Shown here in pieces: positions 48,056-60,604 of a stretch of DNA of 64,000 nt (its first letter is position 1; each line of letters opens with the position of its first letter). This DNA comes from Fagopyrum homotropicum (lineage: Eukaryota; Streptophyta; Magnoliopsida; Caryophyllales; Polygonaceae), in the NCBI GenBank assembly GCA_033239125.1, contig BSWB01000003.1, positions 138,856,320-138,920,319 of the forward strand, in the 5' to 3' direction. The notes beneath the pieces were generated by a model, which ran no database searches, was not told where the DNA came from, and was given only the letters and a program-made list of their open reading frames with translations. Position numbers and translations under genes: made by a program.

Positions 48056-49215
48056 TTTTTGTATTAAAGGTTTTGACAAATTCACACTTTACGACTTTAT
48101 TGTTTTTTGTAGTCTTGTTCGAATACGAAGGTTTGTCGTATATTTCGTAACATCCTCCCCCTTGTCCAACTGAACGCCGGTCCAAAGAAACTCATATCAA
48201 TCAACTCTGCATCAGTAGCCCATTTACGGAATTTGTTCAAATCCGCGGAGACAGCCGCTCGAATGGTCCTCGATCTGAAGGGTGGAGTTAAAGTCACCTC
48301 AATAAAGAGAGGACTACACTCCGGACAGCCGCGAGCAAGCTCGTCCATGCTTCAACTCTTGATTCCTGTGTGGGAAGGTTATACACAACGTTTATCTCAA
48401 ACAAATCCAGATTGCTTCCTACTTTAAACTGAATAAAGTGGTCTGCGGTGTGCCCCACCATGACCTTGATGTGAAGTTCATTCCACAAAATCCAAATTCC
48501 ACAAGTGAAGCCTATATCTTCAACCTTTGTGTGATTTGTGAAACCCATCTGCCTACAAATGGAAATTGCTAATTCTCCAAAAAACCTTAGTCTTAAAGAG
48601 AGCCAGAATATCTAATTGGTGACGAATAATCATATAACGGATCACTTTACAAAAAGTGACGGTTAGCGACTCCCCTACAATTCAAAAATAGAATCTTCAT
48701 GGGGAGAGAGTCATAACCGTAGTGGGATGGTTAGAACTACAATCCCCCACCTCAATCGCATCTCTTTGTTCAACAATACATTGTTGGCCTACATAAGGAT
48801 CCCCGGCCCTGCCGGGGACAAAATCCCCCTTAATAAAGGTGGATGTACGTACTCACCAATAGTAGCAGGGACGTCCACTTCCATGATTGTCTTTTCAAGG
48901 TTGTTGTATGACGCCTTATTCCCTTCACTCTCTATATCCACAGCTGACAACTCACTATGCCTTGCTAGCGAACTATCAAGTTGACTTCTTTTTGAGGATT
49001 TAGATTGAATATACTTTAGGGTATAGTGTGTATGTATTTTAGGAAGAGTATATTTTTCCTTTATTCCCTCTATTTCACACCTTGTTTTATGCATCAAATC
49101 TTTTTTTTAGGCTATTCTCTTGTGTATAAATCTTGGTTGTTGCTTCATGAATAATTAAGTTACTGCATTTTATTCAATCTATCTATTCTACATGGTTATA
49201 GTCTAAAATCAAGTT
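48056..49215 (-). pseudogene. LINE endonuclease fragment, copy 3, with upstream LINE sequence
   Basis: As copies 1 and 2, but here the natural upstream sequence continues past 48928 to about 49215. A 102-codon minus-strand frame (49097-48789) lies before the endonuclease start, in the position of a LINE ORF1 end or linker. The whole block aligns with 60605-61745. Confidence 0.8.
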
Positions 49216-49640
49216 AGTGCATTTTATGGCCGCAGAGTCAAGCTGGCGCCCTTGCGAAACCCAGCCACCGCCCCTGCGGTCTCTTGGCGCCGCCCATGCG
49301 GTCGCTTGAGCCGCCACTGCAGTGGCCTTGATCTGCCTCCGCGCCTCTGATGATTCGCCTCCGTGATTTGAGCATGCAACAGAACTTCGTCTTCTTCGTC
49401 TTCAATTGTGGATCTTGGGCTCCATTATCCTCCTCTTCTTGTTGAGTCTTCTCCAAACACCAACCACTAATCTTAGACTCCTCTCCACGACCTAAATGAG
49501 CTAAGAGCACATCCATGCAAGGATTTAAGGAAAAAGCTTCCTCAAGAGCTTCGTCCTTGGCAATGGATGAAGGTGGGGAGAAGAAGGGATAAACAACAAA
49601 GGAGAAGAAGAGAGGAAGAGGAAGAATCTTACCAAGCTGG
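49216..49640 (-). other. Unrecognised block with a 185-codon minus-strand open frame
   Basis: The minus-strand frame 49795-49238 encodes a hydrophobic N-terminus, then an acidic and charged region (DEALEEAFSLNPCMDVLLAHL) and a basic tail. A donor-like CTTG|GTAAG (minus strand) lies near 49632, inside the frame. It could be a captured gene fragment or a chance frame; I recognise no family. This block is missing from the other copy of the duplication, which starts at 14083. Confidence 0.3.
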
Positions 49641-50146
49641 ATCTTGAATCTCTTCTTCTGCAGTTCACACCCAAGAAAACCAAAACAGGAGATTAAAGGA
49701 AGCACAAGAAAGAAATGGGAGAGGAAGAGAAGCGTAAAATGTAAAAGTGAGGAGAGAGGGAAGACTTTGGCTGAAAAAGGTGGGAGGGAATACATGGGGT
49801 CAAGTGACCTCTTGTCACCTCAGCTAGGAACGAGGGGTCTGAAAGCGAAAAGGGTAAAACGAGAGTCGGTACAAGATTTTGAAATAAATCTCGATCTTGA
49901 ATCTCTTCTTCTGCAGTTCACACCCAAGAAAACCAAGAGAGGAGATGAAATGAAGCACAAGAGAGAAATGGGAGAGGAAGAGAAGCGTGAAATGAAAAGT
50001 GAGGAGAAAGGGAAGACTTTGGCTGAAAATGGTGGGAGGGAAAACATGGGATCAGGTGACCTCTTGTCACCTCAGCTAGGAACGAGGGGTCTGAAAGCGA
50101 AAAGGGTAAAACGAAGAGTCGGTACAAGATTTTGAAGTAAATCTCG
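49641..50146. repeat. 253-bp direct repeat, two units
   Basis: ATCTTGAATCTCTTCTTCTG starts at 49641 and again at 49894. The units are nearly identical and purine-rich. The same repeat, with a truncated first unit, is at 14085-14525. Confidence 0.88.
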
Positions 50147-50715
50147 ACACTCTGCACCCCGTGTCTGCGGGAAAACTGAGCCGTGCACGCAGAAAGATCG
50201 ATAAACCTCTCGACGACAGGCAAAAAAATTCCGGATGTTACATGAGTAGTCTAAAATAAAATATTGAGATCGATATACCGATACTCTCATATTCAGATCG
50301 GACATTTATAAAATAATCGAAACCATTAGTTTAAAATTAATTTTCATTAGTTAGTAATTAAAAGAAAATGAAATGAATAGAAACCCGATACCTCTAATCC
50401 TTCGATGTTTGCTTCTTCGTTGTTTTTCTGCTCTTCGCTAAGGAGGTGCTCGAAATTTGGTTTTATTTCTAGTTTTTTCTATTCAAAATAGATGGTACTC
50501 TTGCTCGATTTTGAGGTTCAGCATCCGAGTTTAAACATATTAATTTTTGTCATATATAAGTTATTGTTTTGAAATTGATTTATCTACACTGATTCTTGCG
50601 ATTTCTCATTCTAACATATTCTTGTGATTTTTGATTTTGTTATGGTTAATTATTTTGCCCTATTTATTTTTTATAATAGGAAAGTAATGATTATTGTTGA
50701 TTAGACTAGTTATGA
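50147..50715. other. Flank B, AT-rich, no gene seen
   Basis: Counterpart of 14526-15096, ending in TATGA (50711-50715). Confidence 0.75.
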
Positions 50716-53176
50716 TGTAACACCCCGAATCCGCGGGACTCGGGGCGCTACGCGTTGGGACCTCACAATGGGTCCCGACCCTTAGCTTGACAAAAATTTC
50801 ACCGGATCTTGCAACAAGGCACAAATAAAGGCCAAAACCGAAATACATTTTTATGCAATGAAAGGAAACCCGAAAGAAAACAACAAAAGACTTCAGCCGA
50901 TATGAAACACCAAGGGCCAAATGCCACCACACGATATACAATATATATGAATAATATACAATACTCAAACTCGACTCACCCAAAACCCAATCCTAAAATG
51001 TACGGAACCCCGGCTACCCACTCTTCCGGATCTCTCGACTGCATTCCTAACCTGCAAGCCAATCTACAACAATCGGTATAAAACCGTTAGCTAAAATTCC
51101 AAGCATTAGAATCAAGGTGAAAGGCACAAATACAAGTAAATCAACATAACACACAATATACACCAAGGCACACAAGTCCGGTTTATTATCTTTTTATTAT
51201 TAAGTCATATCCCGTTCTAATTCAACTTAGGTTGTGACACGAGAGTCACCGAAACTCGCCTCGGTCCCTACTTACCGGCATGGAATGGTAATGATGCATC
51301 TGACCGTCTACCAGCACGGGATAGTCGCCGAGAACCTCCTAGCTCTCGCGGGAGCAAGGCAAGTTGTCACCGCCCGTTATCATACACTTGGGCCAAAATA
51401 ATATAAAGGTCGGTAATCCTATTTCCGGTTTAGTTGTTATAAACAATCAAGAATAAACACACACCACCAAACACACATCAATGCTAATACAAGGAATACG
51501 AGCTAAGTAAGTCCGGAGACTTACCTCGTCACCACACTCAACTCACGACACTCTCGCTTCCTTAGGGAGGAAGCCCTTAACCTGCTCACAAGAAGATAAC
51601 TATATCAACCACTCGCTCAACTCAAGAAGTCTAAGACTTCTACACAAATGACCTACGCGAGATCATTTGACTCACATTCTAGGACCGCATCCTAGAATCT
51701 CTCATGCTCACATCCCACTCAACACAAGCTAGAAGTCCTTAGACTTCTAGACCCTATGATCTTGCAGGATCATAACCCGTAGTACATACTAGGATAAACA
51801 TACCTAGTCCAAACAGACGCAACGGTAACAACACCATGTTAGGATACGCATATCCTAGACCATAAACTCAACAACCATATACTCCAATTCTCAAACCTCA
51901 CAAGATAACATCAACATCTCAAGTCATAAAACACTCACAATCCTCAAGCACTCACCTAAGGTCCATAACCACTACTTGGTGTTCACTCTAAGTTATGCTA
52001 GATCCAACCTAGCATGATACTACTACTAAACATAACTAAATCGAGTAAGATAATAAACTCAGGGGAAAGGGTACTCACATGACGTCAAAAAGACGGAAGA
52101 TGATCTATGGATGTCGATATGGATTCGTTGGCCTTTATCGGGGCGCTTCCAGACCTAAAACCAAAGCTAAACAAATTTAGCCTATATGCTAAATTTGATA
52201 GGAAGATAACTTATATAAAACTCATTTTCAGAACCAATGTTAAAAACTCATAAAAACATTTTCCGGGAATTTATACAATTTTAGAATTTGGGTCATAAAC
52301 CCCAAATTAAATCCTTGGGCCATATTCCGAAAATAATCCAATAAAGGGCAATATATAGTGTATATAAATATAAGAATATTCCCGTAATTAAAACCCAAGG
52401 TTAAAACCGCTAACGCATTTTCCGGGCAAATAATACAACTCTAGAAACTTGGGGTCATATTCTGAAAATAAAAATCTGGGCCAAATCTGTAATTAATTCA
52501 AATCAGTAGGGCACAATCTACAAAATCCAGAAGAGTGGGTCAAATCTGCAATAAACACAAAATAAGGGGGCCCGATTACAAATTTAGAATAGGGTTTCAA
52601 ACCCTTCAGATGAAGGTTGGCGATGGGAAGGCAAAAGGACAGGGCGGCCGCCATGGCTTCAGAAGGCGAAGGCACGACCAGGGCAGGCGGCGGCGAGGAC
52701 AGGAACTGGCAGGTCATTCTCCGGCGTTGGCAGTGGCGGCAGTGGCTCCTTCCCGGCGATGACAGTGGAGGTGAGGGCTTCTTCTGGCGGTGGGAGCGGC
52801 CTTCTGTAGCGGCAAAGGCTGGGCTCCTTCGGGCTAGACAGGGGCCTCTTGCCCGGTGTGGCTGCAGCAAGAGAGCGAGAGAGATGGAGCCTGTAGAGGC
52901 TCCGGCAGGTCGACGGTGGGGCTCTCCCAGGTGCTATGGCTGCAGCTCCTCTCTTTCTCAGGCAAAGCTCGATGGTGGAGGAGAAGGGGAGAGGGGAAGA
53001 ACAGAGAGATGGCGTTGCAGAGAGGAAGAGCACAGGGTGGCTCCCGGCGAGACAGACGGGATGGGGTGGGGCTGCCGCTGGCTCTCCTCCGGCGTCTAAG
53101 CTACTCATCCGACGGCGAACAGAGACGAGATGTTGCCGGCTTAGGGAGAGATGGTTGCAGATAATGCAATGGTGAG
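50716..53176 (-). repeat. Minus-strand LTR of element A, copy B (truncated at nested insertion)
   Basis: Matches 15097-17572, ending with GTGAG (53172-53176). The rest of this LTR and the element are absent because copy B ends inside the nested element. Leader intron signals are conserved. Confidence 0.92.
51064..51524 (-). other. Predicted leader intron in LTR copy B (461 nt)
   Basis: Same donor palindrome and acceptor as at 15445-15905. Confidence 0.48.
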
Positions 53177-54131
53177 TGTAATAACCGAAAATTTTAAACT
53201 CCGTTGAACCTGAATTTAACCGAATTCCGATACGTCAATCTTAAATAAATAAATAAATAAAATAAAACGAGTTTAAGTTCTATCATTTTATGTGACCTTA
53301 ATTCACATAAAATGATGAAACTATGTAACCGGAAATAATTTACGCACCTTTAAAATAAAATAATAATTTATATAATACAGAATATAATTCCGTATTATAT
53401 AAATTCCCGCACATAACCGGAAATCCGGGACGAGTAACGAGTTTTGGTATCCTTATTTTAATGAGAGAGTAGGCCGGAGGTGGCCCACTACTAGGCCCAT
53501 TTACAGCCCACCAGCCCATCTCCTTAAACTAATCCTAACCCTAACCTAATTATACGTTAAACCTAATCTATTTCTCCCTCACCTGTATTGCCGCTGCTCT
53601 TCCCCTCTCCTTATCTGTACAAACGATCGCAGGAGCAAACGCAACGCCGGAGCAGACTTTCAACAGTGCCGATCGACGACGCTACGAGGATCTTCAAGCA
53701 GCAGGCCCTTGCCGCCTAACGCCCCTACCGCCTTGCGCCGGAGCCGCCTGCAGCGTCCTGAAATGGGCTGAACGTCCTCTACCAGTCGACCCTTGCGCCG
53801 CCAAGCCGTCGGAGTTCTACAGCGGGCGTTCACTGGAGGCTATTATACGCCCCTCTTTGCCACCCTCCTGCGCCGAGAAGACGAACCAGAACCGCCGGAA
53901 GAGAGGACCGCCAGGAGCCCCGCCGCCTTGACTGCAGATACCCTTAACACTAGGACCTCCCTGCCGGACTGTGACGCCGGTAAGGCTTCTTTCGTCTCTT
54001 TGTTTCTCTGCGGCGGTGTCGAGATAACCGAACATATTAGACCTCCCTGATGCTCTGTTGTTGTTGAATCTAGACTATGTGTATAAGGGTGCGGAACTAT
54101 AAGTATATAAATGTGTACGAGAGGAGTATGA

Positions 54132-54133
<2 letters not shown>

Positions 54134-54209
<76 letters not shown>
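54134..54209. repeat. Expanded TA microsatellite
   Basis: TA run of about 76 nt against about 54 and 25 nt in the sister LTRs. Confidence 0.95.
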
Positions 54210-54213
<4 letters not shown>

Positions 54214-54882
54214 ACAAGTATAGTGTATAAGGGTATACATATATATATATTTGCACTACCGTGCTTTGCAAAAAAATAAAATAAAAACGGGAGTAAGAGA
54301 TAAATGAGATATAAATGAGATATAAATATATATATATATGAATAGGTTGGAATTTCGGGACTTATATATATAAATGTACATAAGAATATATATATATACA
54401 TATACGTAAGTGTACATATATCCGTACGAGATGAGAAATAAAATATGTAGATATATATATATATATATATATATGAGTACCGAATAGTTACATAATTAAA
54501 TAAGCGAGTTGAGGAGAAAGGTTAAAGTATATAGTACGGATAAAATATGTAGTAGAGTAGATGGTAACCGGGAAGGAGGAAGAGTGTTATTCTTTTTCGA
54601 GTGGATTCAAGTTTGAAGTTATAACCTATAAGTAGCTAACCGAGAGACACAAAGTATGGAAACACGTTCTAAAAGGAATTAGTAGGTTTAAAAATAAACT
54701 TCGAGAATTTACGACACTAAGGGTAAAATGGTCTTTTACTGTAAGAGATTTTTTCCGTAATTTCTTCGCATGAGGTTGGATATTGAGATGTGTTTTTGAT
54801 CCACATGCCTTAATTGACAGGCGTTTGAGTTACCACGAGTACGGACTATTTTTGAGACGTGTTAGAGAGTGTTTGGACTCAG

Positions 54883-55330
54883 GTAAGTCCTTGCGACTTA
54901 CTTAGCTGGTTTCTGGATATTAGTTGAGTGATAATGGTTGAGTGTGTACAATGTGTGTTATAATAAGAATAATAACTTGTTAGGACAACCGTGGTTATTA
55001 TGTGTTAAGGCCCAAGTGTATGTATAACGGGCCGTGACATCACTGCCCAGCTCTTCCAGGACACTGGGAGGTTCTCTATACCCAGACCATACAGGTACAC
55101 GGTGAGATGCATCGGATCCACTTCTGATGGGTACACGGGGGCGGAGGCGAGGTTTGGGAATCCCTCGTGTCACAAAATAAGTATCATTAGAGTGAATGAC
55201 TTAAACGAAGATAATAAATGGACTTGTTTGAAAGCATGATGGGTGTTTATATTTTTATGTGTGTGTGTGCTATTATTATTCATCTAATTTTTAGATAACT
55301 AGCTAATGGTTTCTCTTGTTGTGTTTTTAG
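54883..55330 (+). other. Predicted leader intron in LTR copy B (448 nt)
   Basis: Donor CAG|GTAAGT in its palindrome and GTTTTTAG acceptor, same length as in copy A. Confidence 0.5.
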
Positions 55331-55658
55331 ATTTACCTCAGGTTATACCAGCAGCTGAGTGATCCGGAAGTAGTGGTCAGCCGGATCTCCGTACTCCTTA
55401 GAGTGGGGGTTGGGGTTGATGTTTGTCGTTCTTTCTTTTGTTTAGACAGTTGATCGTTTTTCCCTTTGTTAAGTACTTTAGGCTGCTAGACCGTGTTGCA
55501 TTCATTACCTTAAAAATACTATTTCATGAATTTCGGTTTTCCTTATATGTGTCTTGTTGCAAGATCCTAGTAATATTGTTGTCAAACTGAGGTCGGGACC
55601 CATTGTGAGGTCCTAACCAGTAACGTTCCGAGTTCTGAGAATTCGGGGTATTACAACA

Positions 55659-55670
55659 TGGTATCAGAGC
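55659..55670 (+). promoter_or_regulatory. Primer binding site, copy B
   Basis: TGGTATCAGAGC, 3 nt after the LTR end. Confidence 0.92.
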
Positions 55671-57396
55671 TCTAGGTTGGCAACAATGGCACTTGAAATT
55701 TTTTGAAAGACCGAATAAGTACTTGAGCAGAACCCAAAAAGGGATCTGAGTTTTAAAAAGAAATTTTGGTTTTCAAATGCATGCATAGTTTGGTTGGGAA
55801 TAGAAAAGTACGACTGACCACCACTACTACCGCGGATCTCAGTATGCTTAGTATGGACTTTGGGGTTACTTTAGTTGGACTTATTAGCTTGATTATAATG
55901 ATAGGTGATGTAGATAAGCAGATGCCGAAGATTAGTAGAAATTATAGTTATATTATACTCTTAACGGAGATAAGTAAATGAGATCCTCACTCCGTTGACA
56001 CACCTAAGTATATTTGAAGGGTTTCAACGTAAGGATAAGTACGCTCAGCTTATGAGCATTAGGATAGGCGAACGTCCGGGCAACTCCTTCGGACTTGTTG
56101 AGGAACGTTGAGACGGAAAAGTGAAGACCAAAAGACAACGCCAACGACAATAGCAAGAAGGAGATACAACCAACTCCACTGGGTCAAATGAAGAAATCCA
56201 TGAGAGAAGTTTCGGAAAAGCGTTGGTTGACCGGCAATTATACAAATTAGGAGAGATAACCCATAAATTTTTTCAAGTGTGGTGGAAAGCAACGTTATAG
56301 ACATAGAAGATGGCGGCAGAAACAAGCATAGGTGTGGAAGTCAAAGAGAGGTGGTAGGACTTAGACAAGAGATATAGAATTCAAGCTCACCGACGGACCA
56401 AAAGGTGAAAGTTGATGTCGGAAACAGAACAAAATATGATCACCTCGACAGTTTGCTTGACACCACAATCAAAATGGATAACCAAGGCAGTCAAAAGCAT
56501 AGAAGTCTACACGAAATACATTGTCCATCCAAATATGAAGAATTAAAGAGCTGTAAAATGGAAGCTTATGCGTTGCCAACAAGTGAAAGGCAGATTTCAC
56601 CAACATGGAAGCGGAGTGACTTTCTAGAAGACAAGTGAGTGACAACAAGGGCCGTGATACAAATATCAAAATCATAGAATCCTGAAAGCAGAGTCAAAGG
56701 GATCACTATAAAGACATCATTATAATACCAATCATAGAAGGGAGTTTGTGAGAAGGATCTTGACGTACCCGAATGCCCACAATAATCTCCCTCTCACAAG
56801 TAGACTTAAAATTTTCAACACCAACGATTTACCCGGGAACCACGAGCAGCTGATGGCTGAGGTAAAAGTAATCGCGAAGATGCACATACAAGCTATCGTG
56901 AGAGAATTGATGAGTCCGTTGTCGGTAGATGAATGATAATTCTAAACTTGGAAAGAGTATAACGCCCTGATAGTGCGAAAGAGAAGTGTAGATTATAGAA
57001 GAGTTAAAGAAGTACAAGCGGAGAAACTAGAGAAGATAGATTTTCACCAGGTTTATCAAATTTCAAAGAGATAGAAGAAACGTAAGCCTATGATCTTGTA
57101 GAAGGTCAACAATAGACTACTTGGTAACAACTGGGACTTTACACGTGCGGGTTAACTAGTGGTGACTGGTTGCCAAATAATAAGAATAACCACAGAGTTA
57201 CAAAAGAACTTAATTGACATGAGGAGGAATCCTTAAAGCGACCAATTGCGGCAACTGTGAAGCCAATGAATACGAGTGCTAGTAACACTGAATAAGTTCA
57301 AGTCAGTAACTCTAAAGAGAATTGACGGTCCGAAATGACCCCTTATATCAGTAATGATATAAAAAGAATTGTTGTGAGGCCTTCTGGTGTTATGCC
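55671..57396 (+). mobile_element. Leader/gag-position segment, copy B
   Basis: Counterpart of 20069-21794. Again no recognisable gag or protease. Confidence 0.7.
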
Positions 57397-57947
57397 ATGA
57401 AGGAAAGCAAGAGTCTGACCATAGAGGAGATACCTGTTGCATATTAGTTTGCAGAGGTATTCAGTGACGACCTGCCAGGATTACCCCCACAGAGGAGCGT
57501 TGATTTCAGCATAGACTTGGAGCCGAGCACGAGACCGATCTCGAAGGCTCCGTACCGTATGGCACCGATAGAGCTGTTTGAGCTGAAGAAGCAGTTAGAG
57601 GAGTTAGCAGAGAAGGGTTTCATACGCCCTAGTGTGTCTCCTTGAGGTGCGCCAGTATTATTTGTGAAGAAGAAGGATGGATCGGTGAGGTTGTGCATAG
57701 ACTACAGAGAACAGAATAAAGTCACCATCAAGAACAAGTATCCACTGCCGCGCATAGATGATCTGTTAGATCAGTTGCATGGGGCGTCTGTGTTCTTGAG
57801 GATAGACTTGAGGTCAGGTTACCACCAATTGAGGGTGAGAGATCAGGATATACCTAAGACGCCATTCCGGACTAGGTATGGTCATTATGAGTCATAGTAA
57901 TGCCATTTGGGCTCACTAATACACCAACGGTGTTCATGGAGTTGATG
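57397..57947 (+). pseudogene. pol: Truncated pol (RT start), copy B
   Basis: Matches 21795-22345. It shares the TGA at 57643-57645 and the frame break after YGHYES with copy A, so those lesions predate duplication. It has an extra in-frame TAG at 57445-57447 where copy A has GAG. It stops before the catalytic DD motif, cut by the LTR at 57948. Confidence 0.92.
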
Positions 57948-58450
57948 TGTAATAGCTAGGTTTTACGAATTCTAATTAATGTTGATTAACTTAATCGTTG
58001 ATAGTAATTGACATATAACTTGCGAAGATTTCCCAAGTGATGAGTATCAGTCCCACCGTTATGTTCCTCGCGTAATTTTGGACGTTTGGGGAAATTTTTA
58101 CTTTTTCCCCCGGGTAATTATTTTTACCCTCCGGTGTTATTTGGAGCATTTGAGAGCTCCAATTAATAAAAATGCACTTGAGAGAAATGATCAGGACATC
58201 GGATATGTCTTAGATATGAAATAACATGGAGAGGCAAAACGGCCAAAAGAGTCGCTATTTCGTTTCTTAACGGCTAAGAAAGACGGCTTAGGAATACACG
58301 TTTTCCGAGACAGTTGTGTAATAATTATCCCTACAATATTCCAGATTTAATGTTCAAATCTCGAGAAGTTTGGAGAAAGAGGTTCGACCCGCCTTTGGAT
58401 CGGTTAAAGGATAATTATCGACTTTACTAAAGGATAATTATCGTCTTCAC

Positions 58451-58458
58451 TATAAATA
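58451..58458 (+). promoter_or_regulatory. LTR TATA box
   Basis: TATAAATA, the best promoter match in any LTR of the window. Transcription would start about 30 nt downstream. Confidence 0.6.
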
Positions 58459-59254
58459 GCGGAAAATCCTTTATTAATTCATTTCTTTTCACGTTTTCTC
58501 GTAAAAGCTCTGATTTCTCTCAACCTTCAAACTCAGATCTACTCTCCGTTTCTAATCCGATTTCAATTCCGTTTGAGTTTCTGGATTCCTCTCTTCATTC
58601 TCTTCATAACGGTACCGAGTTTCTGCATTTCCGGGTATATGGAGGGCTGGTCGAGCATATATGTCACTAGGACGGCTCTGTCGCTCAGATTCCGATGAAT
58701 TTGATGCTGTCCATGCGTAGCCTGCGTCGTTGTGATTCCGAATCTTCTTTCGAATCGTCAATCGGGTTAGTAACGAATAAGTTATGAATTTATTCGTTTT
58801 CCGTACTGCGATTTGGCCTAAATTGACTTTAGCCTTGTCAAATAGGACAATTAGAAATTCCATTATGGTCGTTATATTATTCTGGTGATTATGGGTTCTT
58901 GTTTGATGAAATCTGATGACAGGGGGTTTAGAAATTGCCTGCGGGCAAAACGTTATTCTGGCGAAATCTAATTAATTAATTAAAGGTTAATTAATTAAAT
59001 TAGGATTAAAATTGAGATTGAGGAATGTTGATTAGATACTACCTTGAGATTTGAGGAATTGTGAGCTATGTTGAGATATTGAGGTTTAGTTGGTTGTGAG
59101 GCTCATAGATTGAGTATGATCCTTATGGATCCCTTTGGGTCTAGGTGTGACCCCTTTGATGAATAGAGGTTGATATATCTCTTTATACCTTTTTATAGGC
59201 CGTGTTGTCCCTCCAGTGTAGAGGTGATCGTGGTTGATTTTGTACGAGGTTGAG

Positions 59255-59739
59255 GTAAGTCCGTAGGACTTACTTAGCTACCATCCCTATATTGGGTGTT
59301 TGCATGAGTGGTGTGTGCTTTATATGTTTGCTATGATATCATGAGTTGTCGTTTTTATCGACCTATGTTCTATTGACTGCCCCACTGCGTGGCTGTGATA
59401 ACCTTTCCCTTTCATCCCGCCGTGGAGTTTGGGAGGTTCTCTGATGTCGGGTCAGACTGGTTTACAGGAAGGGCGCAATCCACTCCCATAGGGTACACGG
59501 ATTGTGTGACCGATACTCGTACAACTGGACATTGTACTCAGAGGCGGGGATGTATCGGTCCTCGTGTCACATACTTTCATCTATCTATATATATACGGTT
59601 TTTGAGTGAATGGTTATTATATAAAGATAATAAATGGGTAAATGTGTGATAGCATGCTGATGTGTTTATCTTTCATGATTGTGCTTATGCATTACCTCAT
59701 ATATGTATGGTTAGCTAACTGTTTCATACCGTGTTGTAG
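59255..59739 (+). other. Predicted leader intron in the fourth LTR family (485 nt)
   Basis: Donor GAG|GTAAGTCC inside GTAAGTCC-GTA-GGACTTAC, CTAAC branch-like site at 59715-59719, acceptor GTTGTAG ending at 59739, then ATGTTTACAGGTTAGG. Confidence 0.52.
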
Positions 59740-60070
59740 ATGTTTACAGGTTAGGCGCTACTGGGTGATCTGGTAGGGTGACAGGCCGAGGACTCTCGTA
59801 CATTAGGTGGTTGGTTTGGGGTTGTTGTGTTTCCCCTCCTGCGTGAGGATGATCTTTTGTACCTCCTATGTGAGGATGTCGTTTTATATACTCGGTTATG
59901 TTGTTGTTTACTTTGGGTCGTACAGTTTATACTGTTTTATGTATTTGTTTTATATCTGTCAGTGCCATGTTGTAAGGTCCAGTGAACTTGTTGTCAGGCT
60001 AGGGTCAGGATCCATTGTGAGATCCTAGCCCAATGTGACATCCCGAGTCCCGCGGATTCGGGGTGTTACA

Positions 60071-60604
60071 CGTGCCTGCAGGAAAACTGAGACGCGCACG
60101 CAGAATAATCGATAAACCTCTCGACAACCGGAATAAAAATTCCGTATGTTACACGAGTAGTCTAAAATAAAATACTCAGATCGATATACTGGCACTCTCA
60201 GATTCAGATCGGACATTTATAAAATTATAGAAACCATTAGTTTAAAATTAATTTTCATTAGTTAGTATTTAAAAAAAAATGAAATGAAAAGAAAAGAAAC
60301 TTGATACCTCCAATCCTTCGTTGTTTGCTTCTTCGTTGATTTTCTGTTCTTCACCTTTGAGGTGCTCGAAATTTGGTTTTATTTCTAGTTTTTTCTATTT
60401 GAAATTGATGGTACTCTTGCTCGAGTTTAAGGTTCAGCATCCGAGTTTAAACATATTTATTTTTTCATATATAAGTTATGTTTTGAAATTGATTTCTCTT
60501 TGCTGGTTCATGTGATTTTTCATGCTAACATATTCTTGTGATTTCTGATTTTGTTATGGTTAATTATTTTGCCCTATTTTTATTAATTGGATTTTTGTAT
60601 CAAA
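60071..60604. repeat. Third, diverged copy of the duplication flank
   Basis: Aligns with about 14537-15060 and 50160-50690 with many differences. It joins directly to the LINE block without element A or the 2.65-kb segment with the TIR element and tRNA-like sequence. Confidence 0.8.

Larger units (their letters stand above)
43677..48924. repeat. 5.25-kb tandem unit, copy 3
   Basis: Third unit. After TCAC at 48925-48928 the sequence leaves the array into the original LINE continuation. One private C-to-T change is seen near 43969. Confidence 0.95.
53177..55655 (+). repeat. 5' LTR of the nested plus-strand element, copy B
   Basis: Starts TGTAATAACC and ends GGTATTACA, 2,479 bp. By eye it shares most diagnostic bases with the 5' LTR at 17573, as expected for a duplicate, but also keeps several ancestral bases of the 3' LTR, so copy A's 5' LTR has since gained private changes. 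Confidence 0.93.
49706..57947. repeat. Segmental duplication copy B of 14083-22345
   Basis: About 8.24 kb matching copy A through the flank, the TATGA site, the minus-strand LTR, the GTGAG junction, the nested plus-strand 5' LTR and the start of its pol. It ends abruptly at 57947. Shared insertion junctions mean it was copied after both insertions. Confidence 0.93.
57948..60070 (+). repeat. Solitary LTR of a fourth family (2,123 bp)
   Basis: Starts TGTAATAGCTAGG and ends GGGGTGTTACA. It contains a clear TATA box TATAAATA (58451-58458), the donor palindrome and acceptor of the predicted leader intron, and the terminal block shared by all LTRs here. No primer site follows and no polypurine tract precedes. 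The flanks differ (TGATG on the left, CGTGC on the right), so there is no target duplication, which suggests recombination between two elements. Confidence 0.85.

Noticed and set aside
33182..48928. Three tandem repeats as a CRISPR-like or rDNA array
   Set aside because: Units of 5.25 kb made of transposon pieces, with no short repeat-spacer pattern and no rRNA sequence.
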